Origin: Pseudomonas lurida
Lineage (GTDB): Bacteria; Pseudomonadota; Gammaproteobacteria; Pseudomonadales; Pseudomonadaceae
DNA length: 64,000 nt
Assembly: GCF_002563895.1 (NCBI RefSeq)
Contig: NZ_PDJB01000001.1
Span: forward strand, 293,501 to 357,500
Direction of reading: 5' to 3'
The position numbers were made by a program, and so were the translations under genes. Shown here in pieces: positions 18,852 through 27,778 of the stretch (position 1 is its first letter; each line of letters begins with the position of its first letter). The notes beneath the pieces were generated by a model. It was not told the origin of the DNA. It did not search any database and worked only from the letters and a program-made list of their open reading frames with translations.

Positions 18852-21200
18852 TCAGGCCGAACGCGCCATGATCAGCCCAGTCTCACTCGCTGCTTCCAAG
18901 CGGATCGCCACGAATTTCGACGTCGGCGTATGGCTGCCATCCCCGGTGCTTTCCAGTGGCACCAGCGGGTTGACTTCCGGGTAATAGGCCGCCGCCTGGC
19001 CAGCCGGAATATCAAACGCCAGCAAGGTAAAGCCCTTCACGCGACGCTCACGGCCGTCTTCCCACAGTGACACGATGTCTGCCTTCTGCCCCGGCTTGAA
19101 GCCCAGGCGGATGATGTCGGCTTCGTTGACGAACAGCACATCGCGCTGGCCCTTGACCCCGCGATAGCGGTCATCCAGGCCATAGATCGTAGTGTTGTAC
19201 TGATCGTGGGAGCGCATCGACTGCATGATCAGGTCCGGCACGCGGCCAGTGGCGTGGGTGCGCTCGTGGATCAAATCCTTGGGCAGGATGTTCGGGCGGA
19301 AGTTGGCACGGCCCGACGGGGTGTTCCAGCGGCGCACACCTGCGGAGTTGCCCAGGTAGAAGCCGCCCGGATTTTTGATCTTCTCGTTGAAGTCCTTGAA
19401 GCCCGGAATGGTATCGGCGATCAGGTCGCGGATGCGGCTGTAGTCAGCCACCAGCCAGTTCCAATCCACCGGTTTGCTGCCCAGGGTCGCGGCGGCGATG
19501 CCTGCCAGGATGGCCGGCTCGGATTTCATCAAATTCGACAGCGGCTGCAGTTGGCCATTGGAGGCGTGGACCATGCTGAACGAGTCTTCCACCGTCACCG
19601 CTTGCGGGCCTTCGGCCTGGATGTCGATGTCGGTACGGCCCAGGCACGGCAGGATCAGCGCGTCTTTGCCGTGCATCAGATGGCTGCGGTTGAGCTTGGT
19701 GCTGATCTGCACGGTCAGGTCGCAACTGCGCAGCGCTTCGAAGGTGCGTGGGCTGTCCGGCGTGGCTTGGGCAAAGTTGCCGCCCAGGCCGATGAAAACC
19801 TTGGAGCGGCCTTCGAGCATGGCGTGAATCGCTTCGACCACGTTGTGCCCGTTTTCTCGCGGCACCTGGAACTGAAAACGACGGTCGAGGGCGTCCAGGA
19901 ACGCTACCGGTGGGCGCTCGTTGATGCCCATGGTGCGGTCGCCCTGCACGTTACTGTGGCCACGCACGGGGCACAGCCCGGCGCCAGGACGGCCGATGTT
20001 GCCGCGCAGCAGCATCAGGTTGGCGATTTCCTGGATGGTCGGCACCGAGTGGCGGTGCTGGGTAATGCCCATCGCCCAGCACATGATCACGTTCTTGCCT
20101 TTGGCATACATGCGCGCTGCTTGCTCGATCTCGACCAGGGACAGGCCGGACTGCTCGACGATTTCTTCCCAGGAGGTGTCGTCGATCTTGCCCAGGTAAT
20201 CAAGCACGTTGGCGGTGTGTTCGTTGAGGAAGTCGTGGTCGAACACGGCCTCCTTGCCTTCGGCCTGTGCCTGGCGTTCCCACAGCAACAGGAACTTGGC
20301 CATGCCGCGCAGGATAGCCATGTCACCACCCAGCGCCGGGCGGAAGTAGGCGGTGTTGGTCGGCTTGTCGCCATTGGTGAGCATTTCCAGCGGGTGTTGC
20401 GGATGCTGGAAGCGCTCCAGGCCGCGCTCTTTCAGGGGGTTGATACACACCACTTGGGCGCCGCGTTTAACTGCTTCGCGCAACGGTTCGAGCATGCGCG
20501 GATGGTTGGTGCCTGGGTTCTGGCCCCAGACGAAAATCGCATCGGCGTGTTCGAAGTCATCAAAGGTCACGGTGCCTTTGCCGACACCCACGCTTTGCGC
20601 CAGGGCGACGCCGCTGGCTTCGTGGCACATGTTCGAGCAATCCGGGAAGTTGTTGGTGCCGTAGGCGCGCACGAACAGCTGGTACAGGTACGCCGCTTCG
20701 TTGCTGGCGCGTCCCGAGGTGTAGAACTCGGCCATGTTCGGGCTTGGCAGGGCATTGAGGTGCTTGCCGACGAGGTCGAATGCCGCGTCCCAACTGATGG
20801 GTTTGTAGCGGTCGGTCTCGGCGTCATAGCGCATCGGCTCGGTCAGGCGACCCTGGTATTCCAGCCAATAGTCGCTCTGCTCCAGCAGGGCGGTGACACT
20901 GTGCTTGGCGAAGAATGCACCATCGACACGGCGTTTGGTGGCTTCCCAGTTCACCGCCTTGGCGCCGTTTTCGCAGAACTTGACCATGCCGCTTTCCGGC
21001 GAGTCGCCCCAGGCGCAGCCCGGGCAGTCGAAGCCGCCGTTCTGGTTGGTCTTGAGCATCATGCGCAGGTTTTTCAGCGCGTTATCGCTGGTCAGCCAGG
21101 CTTGCGCCACGCTGATCAGCGCCCCCCAGCCACCGGCCGGGCCTTTGTAGGGCTTGTAGCGCGGGGTTGGGGTTTGGTCGGCTTGATGATGATTGCTCAC
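18852..21200 (-). CDS. FdhF/YdeP-family molybdopterin oxidoreductase
   Basis: 782-residue relative of formate dehydrogenase alpha subunits, binding bis-molybdopterin guanine dinucleotide. N-terminal cysteines C59-x2-C62 and C77 could hold an Fe-S cluster. At the place where FdhF has selenocysteine-His, this protein has Cys193-His194 in CSNMCHEASG, the presumed molybdenum ligand. Further motifs: YTSGRASNEAAYLYQLFVRAYGTNN, VWGQNPGTNHPRM and the C-terminal cofactor domain (GDGSHTPTSKF). YdeP-type proteins are linked to acid resistance in E. coli; the real substrate is uncertain and no electron-transfer subunit is encoded nearby. The ATG overlaps the stop of fdhD by 4 bases, tying it to the sulfurtransferase that activates it. 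Confidence 0.88.
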   Translation of the reverse strand: MSNHHQADQTPTPRYKPYKGPAGGWGALISVAQAWLTSDNALKNLRMMLKTNQNGGFDCPGCAWGDSPESGMVKFCENGAKAVNWEATKRRVDGAFFAKHSVTALLEQSDYWLEYQGRLTEPMRYDAETDRYKPISWDAAFDLVGKHLNALPSPNMAEFYTSGRASNEAAYLYQLFVRAYGTNNFPDCSNMCHEASGVALAQSVGVGKGTVTFDDFEHADAIFVWGQNPGTNHPRMLEPLREAVKRGAQVVCINPLKERGLERFQHPQHPLEMLTNGDKPTNTAYFRPALGGDMAILRGMAKFLLLWERQAQAEGKEAVFDHDFLNEHTANVLDYLGKIDDTSWEEIVEQSGLSLVEIEQAARMYAKGKNVIMCWAMGITQHRHSVPTIQEIANLMLLRGNIGRPGAGLCPVRGHSNVQGDRTMGINERPPVAFLDALDRRFQFQVPRENGHNVVEAIHAMLEGRSKVFIGLGGNFAQATPDSPRTFEALRSCDLTVQISTKLNRSHLMHGKDALILPCLGRTDIDIQAEGPQAVTVEDSFSMVHASNGQLQPLSNLMKSEPAILAGIAAATLGSKPVDWNWLVADYSRIRDLIADTIPGFKDFNEKIKNPGGFYLGNSAGVRRWNTPSGRANFRPNILPKDLIHERTHATGRVPDLIMQSMRSHDQYNTTIYGLDDRYRGVKGQRDVLFVNEADIIRLGFKPGQKADIVSLWEDGRERRVKGFTLLAFDIPAGQAAAYYPEVNPLVPLESTGDGSHTPTSKFVAIRLEAASETGLIMARSA

Positions 21201-22036
21201 GGCTGGTTCTCCATCGCAGGGCTGTAGACCCGCGGCGCACTTTTCTGCGGCAGGTGGATGAGATTGAGGTTATGCCGGCGCGCCCATTGCAGGGCCAGGC
21301 CGGTGGGCGACGACAGGCTCACCAGGGTCTGGATGCCCGCGCGCAGGACTTTCTGGATCAGCTCCAGGCTGCAACGACTTGTCACAATCGCCAGGCCGCC
21401 TTCGGTCGGAATCTGTTGGCGGATCAGCGCGCCGATCAACTTATCCAGGGCGTTGTGTCGGCCGATGTCTTCGCGGCCCAGCACCAACTCGCCCTGGCCG
21501 TTCATAAACACTGCCGCATGCACGGCGCCGCTGTATTGGCCCAGTGGCTGAAACGCGCTGATGCGTTGGCGCAGGCCATCGAGCCATTCGGCGGGCGGCA
21601 GAGGCGCGCCAGGCAGCACTTGAAGGTTCGGCAGAGCCTGCTCGACCGCTTCTACGCCGCACAGGCCACAACCGCTGGTGCCAGCGAGTTGGCGGCGCTG
21701 TTGCTTGAGGTTCCAGAACGCACGGCTGGAAATCTGCACCTGCGCATACTGGGTAGCGCCCGATCCGCTGAGGTTTAGGTCATAAATATCGCTAACGTCG
21801 GCGATAATGCCGCTACCGAGGCTGAAGCCAACAATGAAGTCTTCCAGGTCCGTCGGTGTCACCAACATCACCGCTTGGCTGATGTCGTTGTAGGCGATCG
21901 CCAACGCCACCTCTTCGGCCAGCGCAGTGCTGGCAAATGCTGTGTGTTCGAGATTGCAATACTGGTAGCTCTGGCTGGCGGCGGGCGCTGGCGTTTCAAG
22001 AGCGGGCGCCGCGCAGACTGGGCGCTGGGCGTTCAT
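21197..22036 (-). CDS. fdhD: Formate dehydrogenase accessory sulfurtransferase FdhD
   Basis: 279 residues. FdhD passes sulfur from the cysteine desulfurase IscS to the molybdenum cofactor of formate dehydrogenase-type enzymes. The essential mobile-loop cysteines are present as C123-G-L-C126 in TSGCGLCGVE, and the family motifs RKDIGRHNAxDK (here LGREDIGRHNALDKLIG) and VTSRCSLELIQK are intact. First gene of a two-gene operon; its stop overlaps the oxidoreductase start. A palindrome lies 76 bp upstream, before the LysR gene end. Confidence 0.93.
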   Translation of the reverse strand: MNAQRPVCAAPALETPAPAASQSYQYCNLEHTAFASTALAEEVALAIAYNDISQAVMLVTPTDLEDFIVGFSLGSGIIADVSDIYDLNLSGSGATQYAQVQISSRAFWNLKQQRRQLAGTSGCGLCGVEAVEQALPNLQVLPGAPLPPAEWLDGLRQRISAFQPLGQYSGAVHAAVFMNGQGELVLGREDIGRHNALDKLIGALIRQQIPTEGGLAIVTSRCSLELIQKVLRAGIQTLVSLSSPTGLALQWARRHNLNLIHLPQKSAPRVYSPAMENQP

Positions 22037-22111
22037 GGGGCAGTACCACCGACGGATTGATCAGTGTTTAGACTAGGCGCGACAAAGCGTCGCGTCTAAT
22101 TGCCAGTACTG

Positions 22112-22125
22112 ATCTATCGATAGAT
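22112..22125. promoter_or_regulatory. Palindromic operator candidate upstream of fdhD
   Basis: ATCTATCGATAGAT is a perfect 14-bp palindrome in the 97-bp gap between the LysR gene stop and fdhD. LysR-type proteins often bind T-N11-A dyads, so the adjacent regulator is the natural candidate to bind here; this is inference. Confidence 0.45.
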
Positions 22126-22133
22126 GACGTCGA

Positions 22134-23021
22134 TCAAGAGTCTTTTTGCGATTTTTGATACAGCGCGAAACACGCCTCGGCAAGCGCTGAGCGCGGTGCG
22201 CTGCGGCGCATGATCAGTCCAAGGCGCGCCAAGGTGTGGGCGTCTTCGATCGGCTGCAGGCGCAAGTGCTCAGTGAGTGCATCCAGGCCACCGTCCAGTG
22301 GCATGACGGCGCAGCACAGGCCGCCGTGCACGGCTTGCAACAACTGATGGACGGCATCGGTCTGCAGCAGCGGTTGCGGGTTGAGCCCACGGCTGTGGAA
22401 GTTGTGGTCGATGGACTGGCGAAAGTGCATGCCGCTGGTGAGCATGCCCAATGGCAACTCAATCAAGGCCTCCCAGCTCAGCGGCGTGTCTCCAAAGCTG
22501 AAGAAACGCTGATCGTAGAGCAGGCCCATGCGGGTTTCGCCCAAGGCCAGCGAGTCGAAGCGTTCAGTGTCCAAACGCTCCAGGTAGGACACGCCCAGGT
22601 CCAGCCGATTGCTCGCCAGTTGCTCCAGGATCTGTTCGGAGCTGAGTGCCGACAGTTCAAAGCGCAGGCTCGGGTGCTCTTTATGCAGCTGCTGCATCAA
22701 CGCCAAGGGATCGAAGCTCGACAGCGGCACCACGCCCAGGCGCAACGTACCCACCAGGTTGCCGCGACAGGCCGCCGCTTCGGCCTGCAGGCCGTCATAC
22801 GCCGCCAGTACCGTGCGTGCCCAGGCCAGCACGCGTTCGCCCGGCGCGGTGAACCCTTCGAAGCGCTGGCCGCGGTTAACCAGGGGAAGATCAAGCTCTT
22901 CTTCAAGGCTGCGCAGGCGCATCGACAGTGTCGGTTGGGTGATGTGGCAACGCGCCGCCGCCTGGCCGAAGTGACGGGTCTCGTCGAGGGCGATGAGGAA
23001 TTTCAGCTGTTTGATGTCCAT
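22134..23021 (-). CDS. LysR-family transcriptional regulator
   Basis: 295 residues: N-terminal winged helix-turn-helix (MDIKQLKFLIALDETRHFGQAAARCHITQPTLSMRLRSLEEEL, about 1-60) and a periplasmic-binding-like effector domain (from about 90, TLRLGVVPLSSFDPL). It lies immediately upstream of fdhD and the FdhF/YdeP gene on the same strand and divergent from lysM. Regulation of the fdh pair is plausible from position; the effector cannot be guessed. The same LysR gene neighbours these genes in other pseudomonads as I recall. Confidence 0.88.
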   Translation of the reverse strand: MDIKQLKFLIALDETRHFGQAAARCHITQPTLSMRLRSLEEELDLPLVNRGQRFEGFTAPGERVLAWARTVLAAYDGLQAEAAACRGNLVGTLRLGVVPLSSFDPLALMQQLHKEHPSLRFELSALSSEQILEQLASNRLDLGVSYLERLDTERFDSLALGETRMGLLYDQRFFSFGDTPLSWEALIELPLGMLTSGMHFRQSIDHNFHSRGLNPQPLLQTDAVHQLLQAVHGGLCCAVMPLDGGLDALTEHLRLQPIEDAHTLARLGLIMRRSAPRSALAEACFALYQKSQKDS

Positions 23022-23150
23022 CTTCGCTCCAGGCTTATTCCAATGGCGGTGGATTCTAGCGCGTTTGGGTCTTTGGTCGGGTCGGAACCCAAGTCTTGGC
23101 GACTGGTCTAGTCTTGGGCATCAGGAACTCAAATCCAAGGAGAGCGCACC

Positions 23151-23591
23151 ATGAGTATTTTCAGCTTTATCAAGGAAGCCGGCGAAAAGATTGTCGACCT
23201 GTTGACGCCGGGTAACGCCAACGCCAGTCAACAATTGAAGGACCACGTCGCCAAGGTGGGGCTGGGTAGCCCGAATGTGCACACCACAGTGGAGGGCGAC
23301 AAGGTCACCGTGACGGGTGAAGTCGCGACCCAAGAAGAGAAAGAGAAGATCCTGCTGGCACTGGGCAATATTGCCGGTGTGGCAAGCGTGGATGACCAGA
23401 TCACCGTATCCGGCGGGACTGTTGCCGCCGCCCGTTTCGTCGTGGTGAAGAAGGGCGACACCCTCAGCGCGATTTCCCTGGCGGTGTATGGCAACGCCAA
23501 CCAGTTCAACAAGATCTTCGAGGCCAATACACCGATGTTGTCGCATCCGGACAAAATCTACCCAGGGCAGACATTGCGCATTCCTGAGTAA
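23151..23591 (+). CDS. lysM: BON-LysM protein (LysM/Kbp/YgaU family)
   Basis: 146-residue protein with a BON domain at about 25-92 (LKDHVAKVGLGSPNVHTTVEGDKVTVTG ... GVASVDDQITV) and a C-terminal LysM domain at about 97-145 (VVKKGDTLSAISLAVYGNANQFNKIFEAN). E. coli YgaU/Kbp has the same layout and is a cytoplasmic potassium-binding protein; no signal peptide is visible here either. A GGAGAG Shine-Dalgarno precedes ATG. Divergent from the LysR gene; a REP doublet follows the stop. Confidence 0.9.
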   Translation: MSIFSFIKEAGEKIVDLLTPGNANASQQLKDHVAKVGLGSPNVHTTVEGDKVTVTGEVATQEEKEKILLALGNIAGVASVDDQITVSGGTVAAARFVVVKKGDTLSAISLAVYGNANQFNKIFEANTPMLSHPDKIYPGQTLRIPE

Positions 23592-23605
23592 AACGCAGCG
23601 CAAAA

Positions 23606-23693
23606 TGTGGGAGCGGGCTTGCTCGCGAAAGCGGAGTGTCAGTCACTGGATGTGTCGCTGATACACCGCATTCGCGAGCAAGCCCGCTCCACA
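23606..23693. repeat. REP doublet (REPIN) between lysM and yrfG
   Basis: TGTGGGAGCGGGCTTGCTCG starts at 23606 and its inverse ends at 23693 (one C is missing in the right arm, GCTCCACA instead of GCTCCCACA). It separates convergent genes. Confidence 0.88.
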
Positions 23694-23698
23694 TTGGT

Positions 23699-24361
23699 TT
23701 AGAGCCCGGCAATGAGGTCGCGGTAGTTGTCGACCGCTGCAAATTCCCCCGTGTCCTTCGGACCCTTCTTGCTGTCCGGTTCCTTCACTGCCAGCAAATG
23801 CCCCACGCCAAATGCCTGGGCACTGCGCAGGATCGGCAACGTATCGTCGATAAACAGGCTGCGGGCGGGGTCGAAGTGGATGTCGGCTTGCAGGGCGTCC
23901 CAGAACTGCGGGTTTTCCTTGGCGAACCCGTAATCGTGGGAGCTGATCAATCGTTCGAAATACGGCGCCAGTTCAATGCGTTCCAGCTTCAATGAGAGAG
24001 AATCACGGTGAGCATTGGTGATGAGGATCACGCGCTTGCCGGCTCGTTTGATCGCCGCCAGGAAGGTGTCCGCATCCGGGCGCAGCGCAATCAGGTGAGC
24101 GGTTTCCAGCTTGAGTTCGCGCACCGGGATCTTCAGCTCTGTGCTCCAGAAATCCAGGCAATACCATTGCAACTGTCCGGCGTTACGCTCGAACAGGGGC
24201 TGCAACTCCATCTCTGCCATCGCGCGGCTTACCCCGTGCAGGTCGGCGTAACGCTGGGGCAGGTGTTCCATCCAGAAATGGTTGTCGAAATGCAGGTCGA
24301 GCAGGGTGCCGTCCATGTCCAGCAGGACAGTGTCGATGGCGTGCCAGGGCAAAGAGGGCAT
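23699..24361 (-). CDS. yrfG: HAD-family GMP/IMP nucleotidase YrfG
   Basis: 220-residue haloacid-dehalogenase-fold phosphatase. Motif I is LLDMDGTLLDLHFD at about 13-26 (nucleophile Asp15, acid Asp17), motif II LITNAH near 112, and motif IV LFIDDTLPILRSAQAFG near 168-184. E. coli YrfG dephosphorylates purine nucleotides (GMP/IMP). Divergent from nudE, with 87 bp between starts; the nudE-cysQ-yrfG neighbourhood concerns nucleotide housekeeping. Confidence 0.88.
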   Translation of the reverse strand: MPSLPWHAIDTVLLDMDGTLLDLHFDNHFWMEHLPQRYADLHGVSRAMAEMELQPLFERNAGQLQWYCLDFWSTELKIPVRELKLETAHLIALRPDADTFLAAIKRAGKRVILITNAHRDSLSLKLERIELAPYFERLISSHDYGFAKENPQFWDALQADIHFDPARSLFIDDTLPILRSAQAFGVGHLLAVKEPDSKKGPKDTGEFAAVDNYRDLIAGL

Positions 24362-24448
24362 GGTGCGGTCTCATGTAAGTAAAGATATCCGACACAGACA
24401 ATCGGAAAAGCCACGGTATAGTAACCCGATCACGCCAAGGAGCCGCTT

Positions 24449-25015
24449 ATGCGCCAGAAACCCACCGTCCTCGCCCGCGAAATAGTCGCCAGTAGCCGTT
24501 TGTTCCGCGTGGAGGAAGTGCAATTGCGCTTTTCCAATGGCGTTGAACGGACCTACGAGCGCTTGGTGGGCCGCGGTGCCGGCTATGGCGCGGTGATGAT
24601 CGTGGCGATGATCGACGCGGACCATGCGTTGCTGGTGGAAGAATACTGCGGCGGTACCGACGAATATGAATTGTCGTTGCCCAAGGGGCTGATCGAGCCC
24701 GGCGAAGATGTACTGGCGGCCGCAAACCGCGAGCTCAAGGAAGAGGCCGGCTATGGCGCACGTCAGCTGGAACACCTTACCGAGCTGTCGCTGTCGCCTG
24801 GCTATATGAGCCAGAAAATCCAGGTGGTACTGGCCACCGATCTCTATGAAGAACGCCTGGAAGGCGATGAACCTGAGCCGATGCGTGTGGACCGGGTAAA
24901 CCTGCGTGAGCTGTCGTTGCTCGCGCAAAACGAGCAATTCAGCGAAGGCCGCGCCCTGGCTGCGCTGTACCTGGTACGAGACCTGTTGACCCAGCGAGGA
25001 GCGTTTATCGCATGA
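24449..25015 (+). CDS. nudE: ADP-compound hydrolase NudE
   Basis: 188-residue Nudix hydrolase that cleaves ADP-ribose, NADH and adenosine polyphosphates to nucleoside monophosphates. The Nudix box is complete at about 80-102: GLIEPGEDVLAAANRELKEE continues into AGYG, with the metal-binding Arg-Glu-x2-Glu-Glu. AAGGAG Shine-Dalgarno before ATG. Its stop overlaps the cysQ start by 4 bases, so nudE-cysQ is an operon. Confidence 0.94.
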   Translation: MRQKPTVLAREIVASSRLFRVEEVQLRFSNGVERTYERLVGRGAGYGAVMIVAMIDADHALLVEEYCGGTDEYELSLPKGLIEPGEDVLAAANRELKEEAGYGARQLEHLTELSLSPGYMSQKIQVVLATDLYEERLEGDEPEPMRVDRVNLRELSLLAQNEQFSEGRALAALYLVRDLLTQRGAFIA

Positions 25016-25848
25016 GCGAACTGTTTTTGGGCCATCCGTTTATTGCCCCTGTGATTGAGCTGGCACGCCAGGCCGGTGAAGTGATATTGCCGTACTGGCG
25101 CGCCGACGTGGCCGTGACCTCCAAGGCCGACGATTCCCCCGTGACCGCAGCGGATCTGGCTGCTCACCACCTGATCCTGGCGGGCCTCACCGCGCTGGAT
25201 CCGAGTATTCCGGTGCTGTCCGAGGAGGACGCCGACATCGACCAGAGCGTACGCGCCGGCTGGCAGCGCTGGTGGTTGGTGGACCCCTTGGACGGCACCA
25301 AGGAATTTATCGCCGGCAGTGAAGAGTTCACCGTGAACATCGCCCTGATCGAGCAGGGACGCGTGGTGTTTGGCGTGGTGTCGATGCCCACCAGCGGCCG
25401 TTGCTACTTCGGTGGCGCCGGCTTGGGCGCCTGGCGTTCGGATGTGAATGCGGCGCCCAAGCAGATTCAAGTGCGCGAGGCCCCGGCGCTGGGCGAGTCG
25501 TTTACCGTGGTGGCCAGTCGTCGACATACCAGCCCGGAGCAGGAGCGTCTGCTGGACGGCCTGAGCGAGGGCCTGGGTGCGTTGAAGTTGGCGAATATCG
25601 GCAGCTCGTTGAAGTTCTGCCTGTTGGCCGAGGGCAGCGCCGATTGCTACCCGCGCCTGGCGCCGACTTCACAGTGGGACACGGCGGCGGCCCAGGGCGT
25701 GCTGGAAGGCGCGGGGGGCGAAGTGTTGGAGTTGAGCGGTGCGCCGTTCAGCTACCCGGCGCGGGAATCGTTGCTGAACCCGTTCTTCCTGGCATTGCCG
25801 GCGAAAGCTGCCTGGCGTGAGCGGTTGTTGACCCTGGCTCGCGCCTAG
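25012..25848 (+). CDS. cysQ: 3'(2'),5'-bisphosphate nucleotidase CysQ
   Basis: 278-residue inositol-monophosphatase-fold enzyme that removes the 3' phosphate from PAP, the toxic by-product of sulfate activation. Metal-binding motifs: SEED at 70-73, DPLDGTKEF at 91-99, and QWDTAAAQGVLEGAGG near 222-237. Cytosolic or peripherally membrane-bound in relatives. Coupled to nudE by the ATGA overlap. A short perfect GTGGGAGC/GCTCCCAC hairpin follows before the convergent YiiD-type gene. Confidence 0.94.
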   Translation: MSELFLGHPFIAPVIELARQAGEVILPYWRADVAVTSKADDSPVTAADLAAHHLILAGLTALDPSIPVLSEEDADIDQSVRAGWQRWWLVDPLDGTKEFIAGSEEFTVNIALIEQGRVVFGVVSMPTSGRCYFGGAGLGAWRSDVNAAPKQIQVREAPALGESFTVVASRRHTSPEQERLLDGLSEGLGALKLANIGSSLKFCLLAEGSADCYPRLAPTSQWDTAAAQGVLEGAGGEVLELSGAPFSYPARESLLNPFFLALPAKAAWRERLLTLARA

Positions 25849-25867
25849 GGCCCCAGCGTATCAACAG

Positions 25868-25889
25868 GTGGGAGCAGGCCCGCTCCCAC
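25868..25889. repeat. Short REP-derived hairpin
   Basis: GTGGGAGC (25868-25875) and GCTCCCAC (25882-25889) form a perfect 8-bp stem between convergent cysQ and the YiiD-type gene; looks like the outer parts of a collapsed REP pair. No T-run. Confidence 0.6.
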
Positions 25890-25910
25890 AGGTGCTTTGT
25901 ATTGTGGCTT

Positions 25911-26366
25911 CTAACGGTGCAGGACGTACTGGCCGGTGAAGGCCACTGCGCGCTCCTCACTGCCCTCATTCACAATCCACGTCTCCAGCGTCAGGCGTGC
26001 GCGGCCGTAGCGCTTGTAGGTCGCCACGAACCGCTTCCATACCTTCTCCTCCGGCGCCTGGCACACCACCGTCGCGTCCCGCGTGACCGGCAGCGGGTAA
26101 CTGATCTGCCCTTCCTGAATCACGATGTGGCCGTCTTCAATGCCTGCTTCGCGCAACTGCAAGTGCAGCCAGCCCCAGCCCGCCAGCACCGCGCCGCAAT
26201 ACAGGCTGCCGCCGAACATGGTGCTCTTGTGGTTGATGTTGGCTTGTAACGGCAGGTGCAGCTGCAATTGGCCGTGTTGCCAGTCGAGCACCTTGAGGCC
26301 CATTTCCCGGGTGAGGGGGATGTCATGGTGAAGGATGGATTCCAGGTAACGGCTGTCGCGGCTCAT
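25911..26366 (-). CDS. YiiD C-terminal-type thioesterase domain protein
   Basis: About 151 residues, resembling the putative thioesterase domain found at the C-terminus of E. coli YiiD (hotdog fold): REMGLKVLDWQHGQLQLHLPL, then NINHKSTMFGGSLYCGAVLAGWGWLHLQL around 43-71. The start at 26366 (MSRDSRYLESILHHDIPLT) is chosen for its AGAGG ribosome-binding site. An ATG at 26396 would overlap the dctD stop by 4 bases and add ten residues; it lacks a Shine-Dalgarno but would give translational coupling. Same strand as dctBD, so it may be cotranscribed. Function not known. Confidence 0.78.
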   Translation of the reverse strand: MSRDSRYLESILHHDIPLTREMGLKVLDWQHGQLQLHLPLQANINHKSTMFGGSLYCGAVLAGWGWLHLQLREAGIEDGHIVIQEGQISYPLPVTRDATVVCQAPEEKVWKRFVATYKRYGRARLTLETWIVNEGSEERAVAFTGQYVLHR

Positions 26367-26392
26367 GGGGGCCTCTTGGCGAGTGGTGACGG

Positions 26393-27778
26393 TCATTCGT
26401 CGTCAGTGCTGTGGCTGGCGCTGTCGGCGAAGTTCAGGCCGTGCTTGCGCAGCTTGTCGTGCAGCGTCTTGCGCGGTACGCCCAAGGCTTCGGCCAGGCT
26501 GCGCATGGAGCTGTGGGGGCGGGTCAGTTCGGCGGCGATCAGGCTCTTTTCAAACTGCTCGACTTGCTCGCTCAGACCACCGGATGTAGAGGTCAGGACG
26601 CCAGCCGATGGGTTATCCGGCGAACTGTCCAGCGCCAGCTCCAGGCCCAGGGCGAAGCGTTCGGCGGCGTTCTGCAACTCACGCACATTGCCCGGCCAGC
26701 TGTGGCGCAGCAGCAGTGCGCGTTGGCCCGGTTGCAGTTCATGCAGTGGCAGGCCGTGGCGGCTGCTGGCTTCATCGGCGAAGTGCTGGAACAGCATCAA
26801 CGCATCTTCACCGCGCTCGCGCAGCGGTGGAATGCGCAGCGGCGCGACGTTGAGGCGGTAATACAGGTCGGCACGGAAGCGGCCCTGGTCGGCGGACTGG
26901 CGCAGGTCTTCCTTGGTGGCGGCGATGATGCGGATATCCAGCGGGATCAACTGATTGCCGCCCAGGCGCTCCACCACCCGCTCCTGCAACAGGCGCAAGA
27001 GTTTGACCTGCACATCCAGGCTCATGCTTTCGATTTCATCGAGGAACAAGGTGCCGCCGTTGGCAAATTCGAACTTGCCGATACGGCGTTTCTGCGCGCC
27101 AGTGAAAGCGCCCGGCTCGTGGCCGAACAGCTCGCTTTCAACCACTGATTCGGCCAATGCCCCGGCGTTGATCGCCACAAAGGGGCCGCTACGACGACTG
27201 GACAGGTCATGCAAGGCGCGGGCAACCACCTCTTTGCCGGCGCCGGTTTCGCCGAGGATCAGCACATCGGCCCTGGTCGCGGCCAGGGCGCCGATCTGTT
27301 CGCGCAGGCGCAGCATTTGCGGGGAGTGCCCCACCAGGCGGGTGCTCAGTTGCTGGCGGTCACTGAGGGCCAGGCGCAGGCTGCGGTTGTCCAGCACCAG
27401 GCGGCGCAGGGCCAGCGCGCGGCGCACGCTGTCGAGCAGGGCGTCGCTGGCGAAAGGTTTTTCCAGGAAGTCATAGGCACCTGCGCGCATGGCCTGCACC
27501 GCCAGCGGCACGTCGCCGTGGCCGGTGATCAGCAGCACCGGCAACTCCGGGTCCTGGCCATGCAGTTCGGCCAGCAGCTCCAGGCCGTCCATGCCAGGCA
27601 TGCGGATATCGCTGACCACCACGCCTGGCCAATCCCGCGACAGGCGCGCGGTAAGGCCGGTGGCTTCGCCCAGGGTCAGGACTTTCAGCCCGGCCAGGTC
27701 CAGGGTCTGGCACAGGGCCTGACGCAGGTGTGGATCGTCGTCGATCAACACCACCTGAATCTGGTTATCGATACTCAT
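26393..27778 (-). CDS. dctD: Sigma54-dependent response regulator DctD
   Basis: 461-residue NtrC-family activator. The receiver domain (about 8-120) has D13-D15, phosphoacceptor D57 in VVSDIRMPGMDG and K in FLEKPF; the AAA+ domain (about 148-380) has Walker A GETGAGKE, the sigma54-contact loop GAFTGA and the Walker B segment GGTLFLDEIES; a Fis-type helix-turn-helix is at the end (SMRSLAEALGVPRKTLHDKLRKHGL). With DctB it activates C4-dicarboxylate transport genes from sigma54 promoters. The target transporter is not in the window. Its start overlaps the dctB stop by 4 bases. Confidence 0.93.
   Translation of the reverse strand: MSIDNQIQVVLIDDDPHLRQALCQTLDLAGLKVLTLGEATGLTARLSRDWPGVVVSDIRMPGMDGLELLAELHGQDPELPVLLITGHGDVPLAVQAMRAGAYDFLEKPFASDALLDSVRRALALRRLVLDNRSLRLALSDRQQLSTRLVGHSPQMLRLREQIGALAATRADVLILGETGAGKEVVARALHDLSSRRSGPFVAINAGALAESVVESELFGHEPGAFTGAQKRRIGKFEFANGGTLFLDEIESMSLDVQVKLLRLLQERVVERLGGNQLIPLDIRIIAATKEDLRQSADQGRFRADLYYRLNVAPLRIPPLRERGEDALMLFQHFADEASSRHGLPLHELQPGQRALLLRHSWPGNVRELQNAAERFALGLELALDSSPDNPSAGVLTSTSGGLSEQVEQFEKSLIAAELTRPHSSMRSLAEALGVPRKTLHDKLRKHGLNFADSASHSTDDE

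Noticed and set aside
19206..21227. 673-codon open frame on the + strand
   Set aside because: Antisense shadow of the FdhF/YdeP gene, with no recognisable domain.
26367..26396. ATG at 26396 as start of the YiiD-type gene
   Set aside because: It gives an ATGA overlap with dctD but lacks a Shine-Dalgarno and adds residues unlike the family start; 26366 has an AGAGG site. Kept only as an alternative.
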